Below the pieces are notes generated by a model that was given only the letters and a program-made list of their open reading frames with translations, made no database searches and had not been told where the DNA came from. Positions 31,648-40,268 of a DNA stretch of 64,000 nucleotides are shown one piece after another. This DNA comes from Polyangiaceae bacterium. Its GTDB lineage: Bacteria > Myxococcota_A > Polyangia > Polyangiales > Polyangiaceae. The position numbers and the translations under genes were made by a program. Positions within the stretch are counted from its first letter, which is position 1. Each line of letters opens with the position of its first letter. The stretch covers positions 310,001 to 374,000 of the forward strand of contig JADJXL010000002.1 in the NCBI GenBank assembly GCA_016715885.1, in the 5' to 3' direction.

Positions 31648-33110
31648 CAGTTGATGCCTTCGATGGCCTTCAAGAATTTGTCCGCAGGGACGAACTCGGT
31701 GAAACGCGTTCGCTCTTTCCCTGTCGAATCGTAGATGACCACCGTCGGAAGCCCTACCACGTTGTACTTCTTCTTGACTTGTTCCACCTGGGGATCTTCG
31801 TCGTTTGTCGCGTCGAACTTCACCGCGACGAAGTTGCCGGCTTTCTCCATGACGCGAGGATCCGAGAAGGTGTGCTTGGTGAACTCTTTGCAAGCTCCGC
31901 ACCAATCGGCGGTGAAGTCGACCATGAAGGGACGCTTCTCGCGCTGCGCCTTTTCGAGGGCTTCCTTTTCAGAGTGTTCCCAGGTCAAGAGCTGCTTGGC
32001 GGGCGTGTTGCCATTCGTTGCTGCTTCGGCGACGGGGACGACGGGCATTTCCGGGGGCAGCTCGATGCTCACCCACAGCACGTAGCCGCCTGCCGTGGCG
32101 GCCAGGATGCCGAGCGCTTTGCGGACTTTGACGAGCGGTCCTTCGTCGCTCCAGTCGAGGTGGATGGCGCCGATGATGATGCCGAAGAGAATCGCGCCTG
32201 CGCCGGCGACCATGAACATCGTGTCATGGCGTGCCACTTTGGTCATGGCCGGAATGGCGTAACGCAGGAAGTACAAGGCGCACACGAGCAGCACGGTGCC
32301 GAAGAACGACTTGACGCCGACCATCCACTTGCCGCCCTTGGGCAAACCCACGGCGAACGCACCGACGAGGAAGAACGGAAGCCCGAGGCCGAGCGAATAC
32401 ATCAGGCCGACGAGCGCTCCGAGCACTACGCTTTGGGTCTTGCCGATCCAGAGCAGCACGCCCGTGAGAACCGGTCCCGTGCAGGGCGCAGCGATCAAGC
32501 TGCTGACGAGGCCCAAGGCAAACGCGCCGCCGTAGCCGACGCCGCCGACGCCCGAGAGGCGCTGCATCAAGCCTTCCGGCAACGTCAGCTCGAAAGCGCC
32601 GAACATCGATGCGGCCATCGCCGCCATCACGAGCGCGATGCCCGCGTTGACCCACCACTTTTGCAGCGCGGCTCCGAACAAGCTTCCCGTGAGCGCCGCG
32701 CCCACGAGCAGCGTCGTGAACAGCACCGCGATGCCCATGACGAACGACAGCGACAAAAGCACCGCTTGCCGCCTGCTTTGAGCTTGCTTGGCGCCGAAGA
32801 TGCTCACCGTGATGGCGATCATCGGATACACGCACGGCGTGGCGCACGTGAGCAGACCGCCGATGAATGCACCGACGGCACCTCCGAGCAGCCCGTAGTC
32901 TTCGCGCAGCTTCGTGAACAGATCTCGCGTGTCTTCTGCCGCCGACGCAACAGCGGGCGACAGCAGCATGAGCACGCAAACGAGGATGCCGACGAGAAGT
33001 GGCGTAGCAGAAGAGCGCGGCTCGAAACGAGCTACGTTGGCGGAGGTTTGTCCTGGCGCAAAGCGAGTGCGCTCGGGAACTTCGAGATCACGGCAGTGGA
33101 CGGTTCGCAC
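31647..33110 (-). CDS. DsbD-family thiol:disulfide interchange protein
   Basis: A 487-residue protein. After an N-terminal hydrophobic leader come about eight transmembrane helices of the DsbD/CcdA type, with paired cysteines in GLLTCATPCVYPMIA and in SSLIAAPCTGPVLTG. A C-terminal periplasmic thioredoxin domain has the active site FTADWCGACKEF. It moves electrons from cytoplasmic thioredoxin to the periplasm to reduce disulphides or support cytochrome c assembly. The N-terminal DsbD-alpha immunoglobulin-like domain is absent, giving a shorter form. GTG 33110 is the track start; a later start near the hydrophobic leader is possible. Confidence 0.9.
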   Translation of the reverse strand: MRTVHCRDLEVPERTRFAPGQTSANVARFEPRSSATPLLVGILVCVLMLLSPAVASAAEDTRDLFTKLREDYGLLGGAVGAFIGGLLTCATPCVYPMIAITVSIFGAKQAQSRRQAVLLSLSFVMGIAVLFTTLLVGAALTGSLFGAALQKWWVNAGIALVMAAMAASMFGAFELTLPEGLMQRLSGVGGVGYGGAFALGLVSSLIAAPCTGPVLTGVLLWIGKTQSVVLGALVGLMYSLGLGLPFFLVGAFAVGLPKGGKWMVGVKSFFGTVLLVCALYFLRYAIPAMTKVARHDTMFMVAGAGAILFGIIIGAIHLDWSDEGPLVKVRKALGILAATAGGYVLWVSIELPPEMPVVPVAEAATNGNTPAKQLLTWEHSEKEALEKAQREKRPFMVDFTADWCGACKEFTKHTFSDPRVMEKAGNFVAVKFDATNDEDPQVEQVKKKYNVVGLPTVVIYDSTGKERTRFTEFVPADKFLKAIEGIN

Positions 33111-33178
33111 AGTCTCATCCTACCAAACGGAAAGACGTTCGGCTCATGTTGCGTAAAGTAGGGACCCCAGGAACTTCG

Positions 33179-34075
33179 TCAGGGCGGGGTAATTTCATCG
33201 AGCGCCATCCGAGCAGCTTCGATTTCGCCGCGAAGCGAGATGGCCATCGCGCGCCGACCCGAGGTGCTCCGATCGATGAAGCTGCGAAGATACTTCTTCG
33301 CTTCCTCGTGCCGACCGGCGTGGATGGCCAAAAGCCCCAGCACGAACCGCCCGTAACCACCACCCGCCGGCACATCGGCGAGACGCGTGATGATGCGGTC
33401 GATGTTGGGGACGGTTTGTCCGCTCGCTAGCTGCGCCAGCGCCAAATGACCTTGGTACAGCGGTTTGTCCGTGGTTCCCCAGCGCGCCGCGCGGGAAAGC
33501 GCCGCGATTGCATCGATGTAGCGTTTGTCCAAATAATACAAGCTTCCAAGGGTCCACCAATGGAACGCCTTGCGATTCGGTGGGCTCGATCGAGCTGCGA
33601 GGCGCAAATGCGTGGCTGCGCCCTCGATGTCCCCTTGCGCCTGTTTTGCACGTGCTGCGTCTTGATGGGCCACGTCGGGAAGCACATCGAGCACCAGAGC
33701 TTGTTCGGATGCGAGGATCGCTTGTTCGAAGCGTTCTTCTTCGTAGTGCGCGAGGTAGAGCTGGCGCAGGAGCATCGCCTGCGTGGTGGGATCGAGCTTC
33801 GACCGAGTGCTCAGGCCTTTACGTGCCCAGATCGCTCGAGAACGTGGGGTTGGCGCGGCCATGGCGCGCTGGAGCATCTCTTCGGGCACGACGGCTTTGG
33901 GCCGAGGTGTGGGCGCGCGCGAGCGTCGTTGTGCGGGAGCAGCAGCCGAATCCGCCGGCGCATCACGCGGTGGCCGTCGTCCTGTTTTGGGTTGCCTGGC
34001 CCCTCCGGGAGCGAAGGAACCCTCGTCATCCTTCGCTTTGCGCACCCACTGAGAATAGCAGTGTGCCTCGGGCAC
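33179..34075 (-). CDS. tetratricopeptide repeat protein
   Basis: The 298-residue protein has a basic Pro/Arg/Ala-rich N-terminal 60 residues, probably disordered. TPR-type helix pairs follow to the end (LLRQLYLAHYEEERFEQAILASEQAL; KAFHWWTLGSLYYLDKRYIDAIAALSRAA; FVLGLLAIHAGRHEEAKKYL). No signal peptide. Likely a cytoplasmic scaffold. The start is uncertain because the disordered N-terminus contains several GTG codons; GTG 34075 is the longest. It lies 68 bases upstream of the DsbD gene on the same strand. Confidence 0.75.
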   Translation of the reverse strand: MPEAHCYSQWVRKAKDDEGSFAPGGARQPKTGRRPPRDAPADSAAAPAQRRSRAPTPRPKAVVPEEMLQRAMAAPTPRSRAIWARKGLSTRSKLDPTTQAMLLRQLYLAHYEEERFEQAILASEQALVLDVLPDVAHQDAARAKQAQGDIEGAATHLRLAARSSPPNRKAFHWWTLGSLYYLDKRYIDAIAALSRAARWGTTDKPLYQGHLALAQLASGQTVPNIDRIITRLADVPAGGGYGRFVLGLLAIHAGRHEEAKKYLRSFIDRSTSGRRAMAISLRGEIEAARMALDEITPP

Positions 34076-34169
34076 CGCACGTCAACAATTCGCCCGTGGC
34101 TCGGATTCGCCCGCCGAGCGTCTGGTCGCTGTTGCGTTCGGGGCTGCGGCGGGGCAATGTCTCGGTCAA

Positions 34170-34496
34170 ATGACCCGAGACGTTCGAGGTTTTCGCATGA
34201 TGGGCGCGTGGGGGCCGGCACTCGGAACCACCGCTGTCGTGCTCGGCCTCTTTGGTTGCGGCCGGCCGGCCACGAAAGCCGATTGCGACGCGATCCTCGA
34301 CAAGAGCGCGGAGATCGAGCTCAAGGCGCAAAACGTCACCGATCCAGCCGAAGTACAGAAGCGAACCGAGGCCGTGCGCGCGGCGCAAGGTGAGCAGCTC
34401 TTGGCCAAGTGCATCGGCAGAAGGGTTACCGACAAGGCCATGCAGTGTGTTCGTTTGGCAACGACGGCGGACCAGGTGGATCGGTGCCTCGACTGA
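34170..34496 (+). CDS. small lipoprotein, first of a paralogous pair
   Basis: A 108-residue protein with a lipoprotein signal (GTTAVVLGLFGC). The mature part has the pattern TKADCDAILDKS...QLLAKCIGRRVTDKAMQCVRLATTADQVDRCLD, with four Cys. The gene at 34484 has the same pattern, so the two arose by duplication. The downstream GTG lies inside the last codons of this gene. Family unknown. Confidence 0.7.
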   Translation: MTRDVRGFRMMGAWGPALGTTAVVLGLFGCGRPATKADCDAILDKSAEIELKAQNVTDPAEVQKRTEAVRAAQGEQLLAKCIGRRVTDKAMQCVRLATTADQVDRCLD

Positions 34497-34831
34497 TCGA
34501 GCGAGCCTCGCGCGCCGAAGTCGTGACCACGCTTGTCATCGTCGGCGTTCTTTTGGGCATCCTCGGCGTGCGTTCGGTTCGACGAACCTTGGCCGAACAC
34601 CCAACGCGTGAAGATTGTGATGCGATGCTCGAGCGATACGTCGAGCACGTCGTGCATGCGCACAATCCCAAGCCGACCGCAGCGGAGCTCGTAGGGCGCA
34701 AGGCGCAAGCTCGAGCGATCGCGGCCGAAGATCAAGCGTTTGCTCGCTGCCCCACGCACCTCACGCGTGAAGAGGCCGACTGTGCGATGCGCGCGCCAAA
34801 CGCCGACGAATTCGAGCGGTGCCTGCCGTGA
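34484..34831 (+). CDS. small membrane-anchored protein, second of a paralogous pair
   Basis: A 115-residue protein from GTG 34484, overlapping the upstream stop by 13 bases, with AGGTGG upstream. One transmembrane helix (VVTTLVIVGVLLGILGV) is followed by TREDCDAMLERYVEHV, ARCPTHLTREEADCAMRAPNADEFERCLP. The four Cys and the DCDAxL / RCL ends align with the lipoprotein at 34170. One copy is lipid-anchored and the other helix-anchored, so they may sit on different membranes or faces. Function unknown. Confidence 0.68.
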   Translation: MPRLIERASRAEVVTTLVIVGVLLGILGVRSVRRTLAEHPTREDCDAMLERYVEHVVHAHNPKPTAAELVGRKAQARAIAAEDQAFARCPTHLTREEADCAMRAPNADEFERCLP

Positions 34832-34934
34832 AGCAGCGACGGATGCAGCGGCCTTGGGCGCGCATCATTTTTGGCATCGGCCCGAATCGCTGTGGTAGGG
34901 TTGGCGCTCCCCTTCGAGGCGCGTACCCATTGCC

Positions 34935-35789
34935 GTGAAAGTCATCTCTCCGCTTCTCGGCTTCAACAACAACGTCAAGCACAAGGGACGCGTTTTCCAT
35001 GTGCAGACGGAGGACTCCGGGGTCCGCCATCCGCACGTCATCACGCACTTGTTCGCGGATGGCGGGCGCATCCTGAAGACGCTGAAGACGTCGTACGCAG
35101 AGCACCTCAACGAGGCCAACCTGCGGGACATCGTCCATCAGCTCATGAAGGACCAGCACAAAGCGATGTTCGTCGCTTTGCGCGATGGGCAATTCGATCA
35201 CATTTTCGAGGAGAAAGACGCGGCGGCTCAAGCGGCTGCAGCTGCGGCTCAGGCGGCCCAGGCGGCCCAGGCTGCGGCCGCCGCTGCGCCACCGGCGTCG
35301 GTTGCGGCTCCCGTCTCTGGCATCGTACCAGCGCCACCGTCCGTCGCCCCGCCAACGGTTGCAGTCCCGGTTTTGCCAGCATCGGCAAAAGCGCCGCCCG
35401 TTTCGTCCGGCGTGCGTCCTGTGGCGCCTGAAATCGGCGTTGCGAAGAGCGATGGGATCGAGCTCGACTTCCGCGGCCTCGAGCAAGCCGTCGTAGCGGC
35501 AGAGCCCAACGTCGGCTCAGCACTGCAAGATCTTTCGCCACCACCTTCTGCCGTGAAGCAAGGTGGTGCGCTTTTCACGGCGGGTGTCTATCGCACGCTT
35601 GCGAACGCAGCGCCGTCGACCGCGGCCGCCAACCGATATTCACAGGCGCGCTCCCCAGCGATCTTCGCGTCGAGCCGCCCAGCGCAAAACGTGTCGATTT
35701 TTGGCGAAGACCTCATCAGTGAGAAATCGCTCGACGAGGTCATTCTCAGTTACCTCGCCGAAGATCTGGAAAACGAAGACGGCGCCTGA
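34935..35789 (+). CDS. conserved hypothetical protein with Ala/Pro-rich linker
   Basis: A 284-residue protein from GTG 34935. The N-terminal 90 residues are compact (VFHVQTEDSGVRHPHVITHLF, GRILKTLKTSYAEHL, IVHQLMKDQHKAMF) and match a conserved type I recall from myxobacteria and other Deltaproteobacteria. A low-complexity Ala/Gln then Pro/Ala/Val linker spans about 95-165, and a conserved acidic tail (KSLDEVILSYLAEDLE) closes the protein. No signal peptide. Possibly a cytoplasmic adaptor with a C-terminal docking motif; function unknown. Confidence 0.72.
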   Translation: MKVISPLLGFNNNVKHKGRVFHVQTEDSGVRHPHVITHLFADGGRILKTLKTSYAEHLNEANLRDIVHQLMKDQHKAMFVALRDGQFDHIFEEKDAAAQAAAAAAQAAQAAQAAAAAAPPASVAAPVSGIVPAPPSVAPPTVAVPVLPASAKAPPVSSGVRPVAPEIGVAKSDGIELDFRGLEQAVVAAEPNVGSALQDLSPPPSAVKQGGALFTAGVYRTLANAAPSTAAANRYSQARSPAIFASSRPAQNVSIFGEDLISEKSLDEVILSYLAEDLENEDGA

Positions 35790-35845
35790 GCCATCGTAAG
35801 GCTTTCATCCTTGCGATCGCTTCGCGTATCCTGGCCAAGAGGCTC

Positions 35846-37498
35846 GTGACCAAGCCCTCTCCTTCCGTTTCGAAGGGCCTTTGGCTCTATCCCCTCGCGA
35901 TCAGCGGTGTGGCGTTCGCGGCATTCCGGCTAATCGACTTGGCAGGTGCACCGCAGCGCGCCGTGACGGATTTCTTCGGCGTCATGTCCGCCGATGATGC
36001 CAGCCGCATCATGGGCGGCACCGGCGAAGTCATCGCCGCGATCCTCGGCATCGTCATCACCGTCGCGTCCATCATCGTGCAGCTCGCAGCGACGCGGTAC
36101 ACGCCCCGCATCACGGAGATGTTTTTCCGAGACGGAACGAATCGCGCCGTCATCAGTGTCTTCATCGTCTCGGCCATCTATTCGCTCTGGGTCAACTACG
36201 CCATCCGTTCCGTCGAGAGCGCTGATGCTTCGTTCGTGCCGCGCTACGGCGTCATCACGGTTCTCGCGCTGCTCACGCTGAACCTGCTCATGATGGCTCC
36301 GTACTTCGCGTACGTGTTCGACTTCCTCGAGCCCGACAAGATCGTCATGCGTATTCGCGCCGCTGGCGTGGAAGACGCTCTGCATCGGTCGCGCAGCGAA
36401 TCCGAGGAAGAGGTCGACGAGCGCCGCATGAAGGCGCTTTCTGCGCTCGAACAGCTCGCCGACATCGCCCTCAACGCCATTCAGCAAAAGGACAAGGGCA
36501 TCGCGTCCTACACCGTCGATTCGATCAGCGAGCTCGTCGTTGCGTACATGCCGCACAAGGGTGAAATCGACGAGCGCTGGTTTTCCATTCGCGGCCGGCT
36601 GCTCCAGGACCCTGACTTCGTCAGCATGAACGAAGTCGCGCTCGGTCGGATCTCGAACGATCGCACCTGGCTCGAATACAAGGCCCTCCGGCAATTTCTC
36701 ATGGTGTTTCGCGAGGCGATCACGCAGATGCCGGACATCATCAACCGCATCGCGATCGACACTCGCTACATCGGCAAGGCAGCCCTCGTCTCGAACGACA
36801 AAGCGGCGCTTGCAGCCGTCATCAAGTTTTTCAACACGTACATGCGCCGCGCGCTCAACGCCCGCGACATTCCGGCCGCATACAATTGCTTGAACCAGTA
36901 CCGCTACTTGGCCGAGGAAATCCTCAAACACGGCTTTGGCGAAGAAGCCATTCGCGTTGCGAATCATTTCAAGTACTACGCGCAAACGGCGCAAACGATG
37001 AAGCTTGCCTTCATCACGGAAACCATCGCGTTCGACCTCTGCACGCTCAACGAGCTCGCCTACGATCTCGGCGCCGATGCTCGTGACGCGCTCCTTCGTG
37101 TTTTCCTCGAAGTCGACAAGGAAACCGAAACGGACCAGCAGGAGCAATCACTGCGAGGCGTCCGCAAAGCTCAAGTGAAACTCGCAACGTATTACTTGTA
37201 CAAAGGCGAGACGGAGCTTGCGCAGCTCATTCATCGCGACATGCGTGACGAGCGCCGCGATCGGCTGCGATCCATCAAGCAAGAGATGCTTGGTGTGACG
37301 AGCAACGAATTTTGGGAAGTCAATGAACGAGGTGTCGTGTTCGAGTACATCGAACCGGATCGGCGAGCCTGTTTGCACCAATTCTTCGATTGGTTTCCAG
37401 GGCTCGATGTTCGCAGCGCCGTGTCGCTGAATCCCGAACCGCCGCGCATCACGCCCGACCGCATGTCTTTGCCGCCGCCCAGCATGCCAAACCGCTGA
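35846..37498 (+). CDS. DUF2254 family membrane protein
   Basis: A 550-residue protein. Four hydrophobic helices lie in the first 160 residues (LWLYPLAISGVAFAAF; VIAAILGIVITVASIIVQLAA; AVISVFIVSAIYSLWV; ITVLALLTLNLLMMAPYFAYV), with the conserved RYTPRITEMFFRD between helices 2 and 3. This is the DUF2254 pattern. The remaining 380 residues form a soluble helical region (EEVDERRMKALSALEQLADIAL and others). DUF2254 proteins are predicted membrane proteins of unknown role. GTG 35846 is the start. It stands alone between the conserved hypothetical and a lipoprotein. Confidence 0.82.
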   Translation: MTKPSPSVSKGLWLYPLAISGVAFAAFRLIDLAGAPQRAVTDFFGVMSADDASRIMGGTGEVIAAILGIVITVASIIVQLAATRYTPRITEMFFRDGTNRAVISVFIVSAIYSLWVNYAIRSVESADASFVPRYGVITVLALLTLNLLMMAPYFAYVFDFLEPDKIVMRIRAAGVEDALHRSRSESEEEVDERRMKALSALEQLADIALNAIQQKDKGIASYTVDSISELVVAYMPHKGEIDERWFSIRGRLLQDPDFVSMNEVALGRISNDRTWLEYKALRQFLMVFREAITQMPDIINRIAIDTRYIGKAALVSNDKAALAAVIKFFNTYMRRALNARDIPAAYNCLNQYRYLAEEILKHGFGEEAIRVANHFKYYAQTAQTMKLAFITETIAFDLCTLNELAYDLGADARDALLRVFLEVDKETETDQQEQSLRGVRKAQVKLATYYLYKGETELAQLIHRDMRDERRDRLRSIKQEMLGVTSNEFWEVNERGVVFEYIEPDRRACLHQFFDWFPGLDVRSAVSLNPEPPRITPDRMSLPPPSMPNR

Positions 37499-37551
37499 CG
37501 CCGCATTGCATTTCGCGCCCGAAAATCCGCGGTCGGGAGTAGACTGGCGAT

Positions 37552-38898
37552 ATGCTCGGGCACTTGGCCCGCTCCTTCATCATTGCTGCATCCCTCATCG
37601 CCGCCGGATGCTCGCTGGACTTCAGCGATACCTCGTTCGCTGATACTCCGTTCGCTTGCGGCAGCGAAGGGCTTTGCCCCGAAGGCTATTCGTGTCGCGT
37701 TTCCGTCTGCGTGCGCGATGGAGTGAAGCTCGACGCGACGCATGCCACGCGAGCGACGTGGATCAATCCGGCTGAAGTCTTCTGGTTCGCGTCGACCGGC
37801 GATGGCGCAACGCTTCTCGTCAACGACAACTTCACGCAAGGACGCAAGGGCATCTACGAAGTTCACGTCGCGTCCGATGGCACCGTCGACCCGCCGCGCC
37901 TCATTCTTGCGCAGCAGGATGGCCCAGCCGTCTCGTCATCCGTCGTGCTGCTTCCCGATGGCCGTTACGGCATCGTGACGCTGCGCTTTCCCAACATCGA
38001 CGGCGACCAGATGACGCTCGACCTGTTCGGCGTCGAGCGCGAAGTGGCGAGTGGAACCACGGCTGCCATCGAGAAACTCTTCACGGCCAGCACGCTCTAT
38101 CTCGGCGGCGTGGAGCCACCTTACGTCAGCGCAGTCATCGACGGATCCATCATGCACATAGCGTGGACCGTGCCTTCGGGCGGCGGCGAGACGCGCGTGC
38201 TCCGCGTCGAGCGGCAAGGGTCGTTGTGGAACAACACGTTCACCGCGACGGCCAAGCTCGGCGAGCTCATGAATCCGATTCCGCCGCTGTCCGGCGATTG
38301 CCAGCTTTTCCGAGCCGACGACGGGTGGCTGACGGTGCGCACCGGGTTCGAAAACTATGCGCTCGCCACCATCGACCCGATGAGTCCCGTGGCCACGTTC
38401 GTCGAGACCCCGGACGAACCCTTGTTTGTTTGGAAAAACCACGAGTTTTTCATCCGTCGCAGCAACTACGACGAAGTCAAAGGCACGTACGATGCGGCGT
38501 ACGTGCTGAAGGACAGGACAAACGGTAGCGAGACGGTGGACATGTTCCGCCTGCCCGACACGGCATCACCTTTCATTGGCGTTCCATTCAATGGCGGTGT
38601 GCTCGTAGCGCCCGTGTCGAAAGATACCGCGCTGCCCACGATCGACGTTGCATGGCGATCGCCCACGGAACCTCTCCGGATCGTGGCGAGCGTGCCGCGG
38701 CAAAGCACTGACCCGGTGTACACGGCGCGCGCGTTTGTCCGCGATGACAAGGCGTACGTCGCGTGGGTCGAATACCACGACGGCAGCATGGATCTATGGG
38801 CCGCCGCGACACCGTTCGTTCAGACGGGTGCAACACCGCTCGTGAACAAATCGATGGCTCCGCGCCGCATATCGACCTTCCCGCGGAGGCTTCCGTGA
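37552..38898 (+). CDS. lipoprotein with Cys module and propeller-like body, first paralog
   Basis: A 448-residue lipoprotein (signal IIAASLIAAGC). Just after the lipid Cys is a module FACGSEGLCPEGYSCRVSVC, repeated in the next gene. The rest is beta-rich with regular short blocks (SSVVLLPDGRYGIVTL, AYVAWVEYHDGSMDLWAA), consistent with a beta-propeller of six or seven blades. The next gene starts at GTGA overlapping this stop, so both are co-translated. Likely displayed at the outer membrane; ligand unknown. Confidence 0.75.
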   Translation: MLGHLARSFIIAASLIAAGCSLDFSDTSFADTPFACGSEGLCPEGYSCRVSVCVRDGVKLDATHATRATWINPAEVFWFASTGDGATLLVNDNFTQGRKGIYEVHVASDGTVDPPRLILAQQDGPAVSSSVVLLPDGRYGIVTLRFPNIDGDQMTLDLFGVEREVASGTTAAIEKLFTASTLYLGGVEPPYVSAVIDGSIMHIAWTVPSGGGETRVLRVERQGSLWNNTFTATAKLGELMNPIPPLSGDCQLFRADDGWLTVRTGFENYALATIDPMSPVATFVETPDEPLFVWKNHEFFIRRSNYDEVKGTYDAAYVLKDRTNGSETVDMFRLPDTASPFIGVPFNGGVLVAPVSKDTALPTIDVAWRSPTEPLRIVASVPRQSTDPVYTARAFVRDDKAYVAWVEYHDGSMDLWAAATPFVQTGATPLVNKSMAPRRISTFPRRLP

Positions 38899-40214
38899 AC
38901 TTGCGCGCTTTCGCCGCTGCATCGCTCGTTTTCGTTGTTGGATGCGGCGAACCATCCTTCGGCGACATGCCTGCCCTCTGCTCCGCTGATGGCGCGTGCC
39001 CCGAAGGCTACGATTGCATCAACGGCGTGTGCGCTCTGCCGGGCACGCCCGTCCCGATCACGGTCGCGCACGTTGGTTCGATCCGCGGCGTCGACATGCG
39101 CATGGTGCCGCAGTCCCAAAGTGTCCTCGTCGCCTGGCAGTCCTACGCGTATTCCGAGGAGGGACAAACCTTCGTCGGAGCGCGCGTGTCGACCAGTGGC
39201 GCCGTCAGCCAGCGCATGGACCTCGTGAGTCGGTTTGTCGCGGAAGCCGATTCGCTCGAACCGTATTTCGATGTGCTCCCCGTCGACGGCAATCGCGTGC
39301 TCGTCGCCATCAGTGCGCCGTCGCTGGCGGATGATCCTTCGGTCGACCCGCGGCTCATCACGTATCGCGTCGACTTGCCGCCCGAGGGCAACGAGAGCTC
39401 GGCGCCTGCATTCGAGGCTGCGTGGACCATGGAACAGCGCCTCGATACCGTCGGTTACGGTGCCGTGAGCTTGCCCAAGCTGCTCGATCGCGGCGATTCG
39501 GTGGATGTTGGATACGTCCGATCCCGCACGACCATGACGTCGACCGTCGCGGATCTCGCGATCTTTTCCATGCAGCGTGACGGCACCTTGAAAGCGCCCG
39601 ATGCCACCTATCACCCCGTACGTGATGGGCTCTCCGTCGCGGTCGGGGTTTTCGATGCGTTTCGTTTCGGCACGGGCTCGTGGTGGGTTTTGGACGACGA
39701 ACGCCCAAGCGCTCTGTACGTGCTCGATGCAGGTGCAGAAACGGAAGCGCCGCTCAGCCGTTTGGCGCTTCCCGTTGCAACCGATGGTTCGTCCCTGCTC
39801 TACATCAAGCCTTCCGAACGCACCGGGGAAAAACTCGCTTCGTCTCCCGTCACCGGTGATGCAGAGCTGCGCAAAGTCTCCGTCGATCCGGGCGGGCAAG
39901 CCCAGGAATCTGCCGTCGGCAGTAATAAATTGCCTACGATTCGCGACGTACCTCGACCAGCGTGGGTTGCACGAGAAGGTGCTCCGGCGATCGTGGCGAC
40001 GCCCGGGGCAGATGCTTTCAGCCCAAACATTTTCGTGTACGTTGTCGACGAGGCAAACGGCAAAGCCACCCTCGTACACACGATTCCTCGGTTTTCGACC
40101 CGTCTTCTCGAGGCCGTTCGAGCGCTCGTCGTAGGCGGCAACCTCTTCGTCGGGTGGCTCGAAACGGATGCCGAAACCGGTTCGATTCGTATGGCGATCT
40201 TGCCGGAGCCTTAG
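38895..40214 (+). CDS. lipoprotein with Cys module and propeller-like body, second paralog
   Basis: A 439-residue lipoprotein from GTG 38895 (GGAGG upstream, overlapping the previous stop as GTGA). Signal AAASLVFVVGCG, then ALCSADGACPEGYDCINGVCALPG, matching the Cys module of the 37552 protein in position and spacing. The body has similar repeated beta blocks (MVPQSQSVLVAWQSYAY, ILPEP at the end). The pair probably arose by tandem duplication. It lies 54 bases before a PEGA-domain kinase gene. Confidence 0.75.
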   Translation: MNLRAFAAASLVFVVGCGEPSFGDMPALCSADGACPEGYDCINGVCALPGTPVPITVAHVGSIRGVDMRMVPQSQSVLVAWQSYAYSEEGQTFVGARVSTSGAVSQRMDLVSRFVAEADSLEPYFDVLPVDGNRVLVAISAPSLADDPSVDPRLITYRVDLPPEGNESSAPAFEAAWTMEQRLDTVGYGAVSLPKLLDRGDSVDVGYVRSRTTMTSTVADLAIFSMQRDGTLKAPDATYHPVRDGLSVAVGVFDAFRFGTGSWWVLDDERPSALYVLDAGAETEAPLSRLALPVATDGSSLLYIKPSERTGEKLASSPVTGDAELRKVSVDPGGQAQESAVGSNKLPTIRDVPRPAWVAREGAPAIVATPGADAFSPNIFVYVVDEANGKATLVHTIPRFSTRLLEAVRALVVGGNLFVGWLETDAETGSIRMAILPEP

Positions 40215-40268
40215 GATCGACGTGATGAAGCTACGCTCAAAGCTCGATGTGCGCCGGGGAGGGATGGA

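Noticed and set aside
31140..33161. 673-codon plus-strand frame opposite the DsbD gene
   Set aside because: Composition is Arg/His/Glu shadow sequence. The opposite strand encodes intact DsbD motifs including WCGAC.
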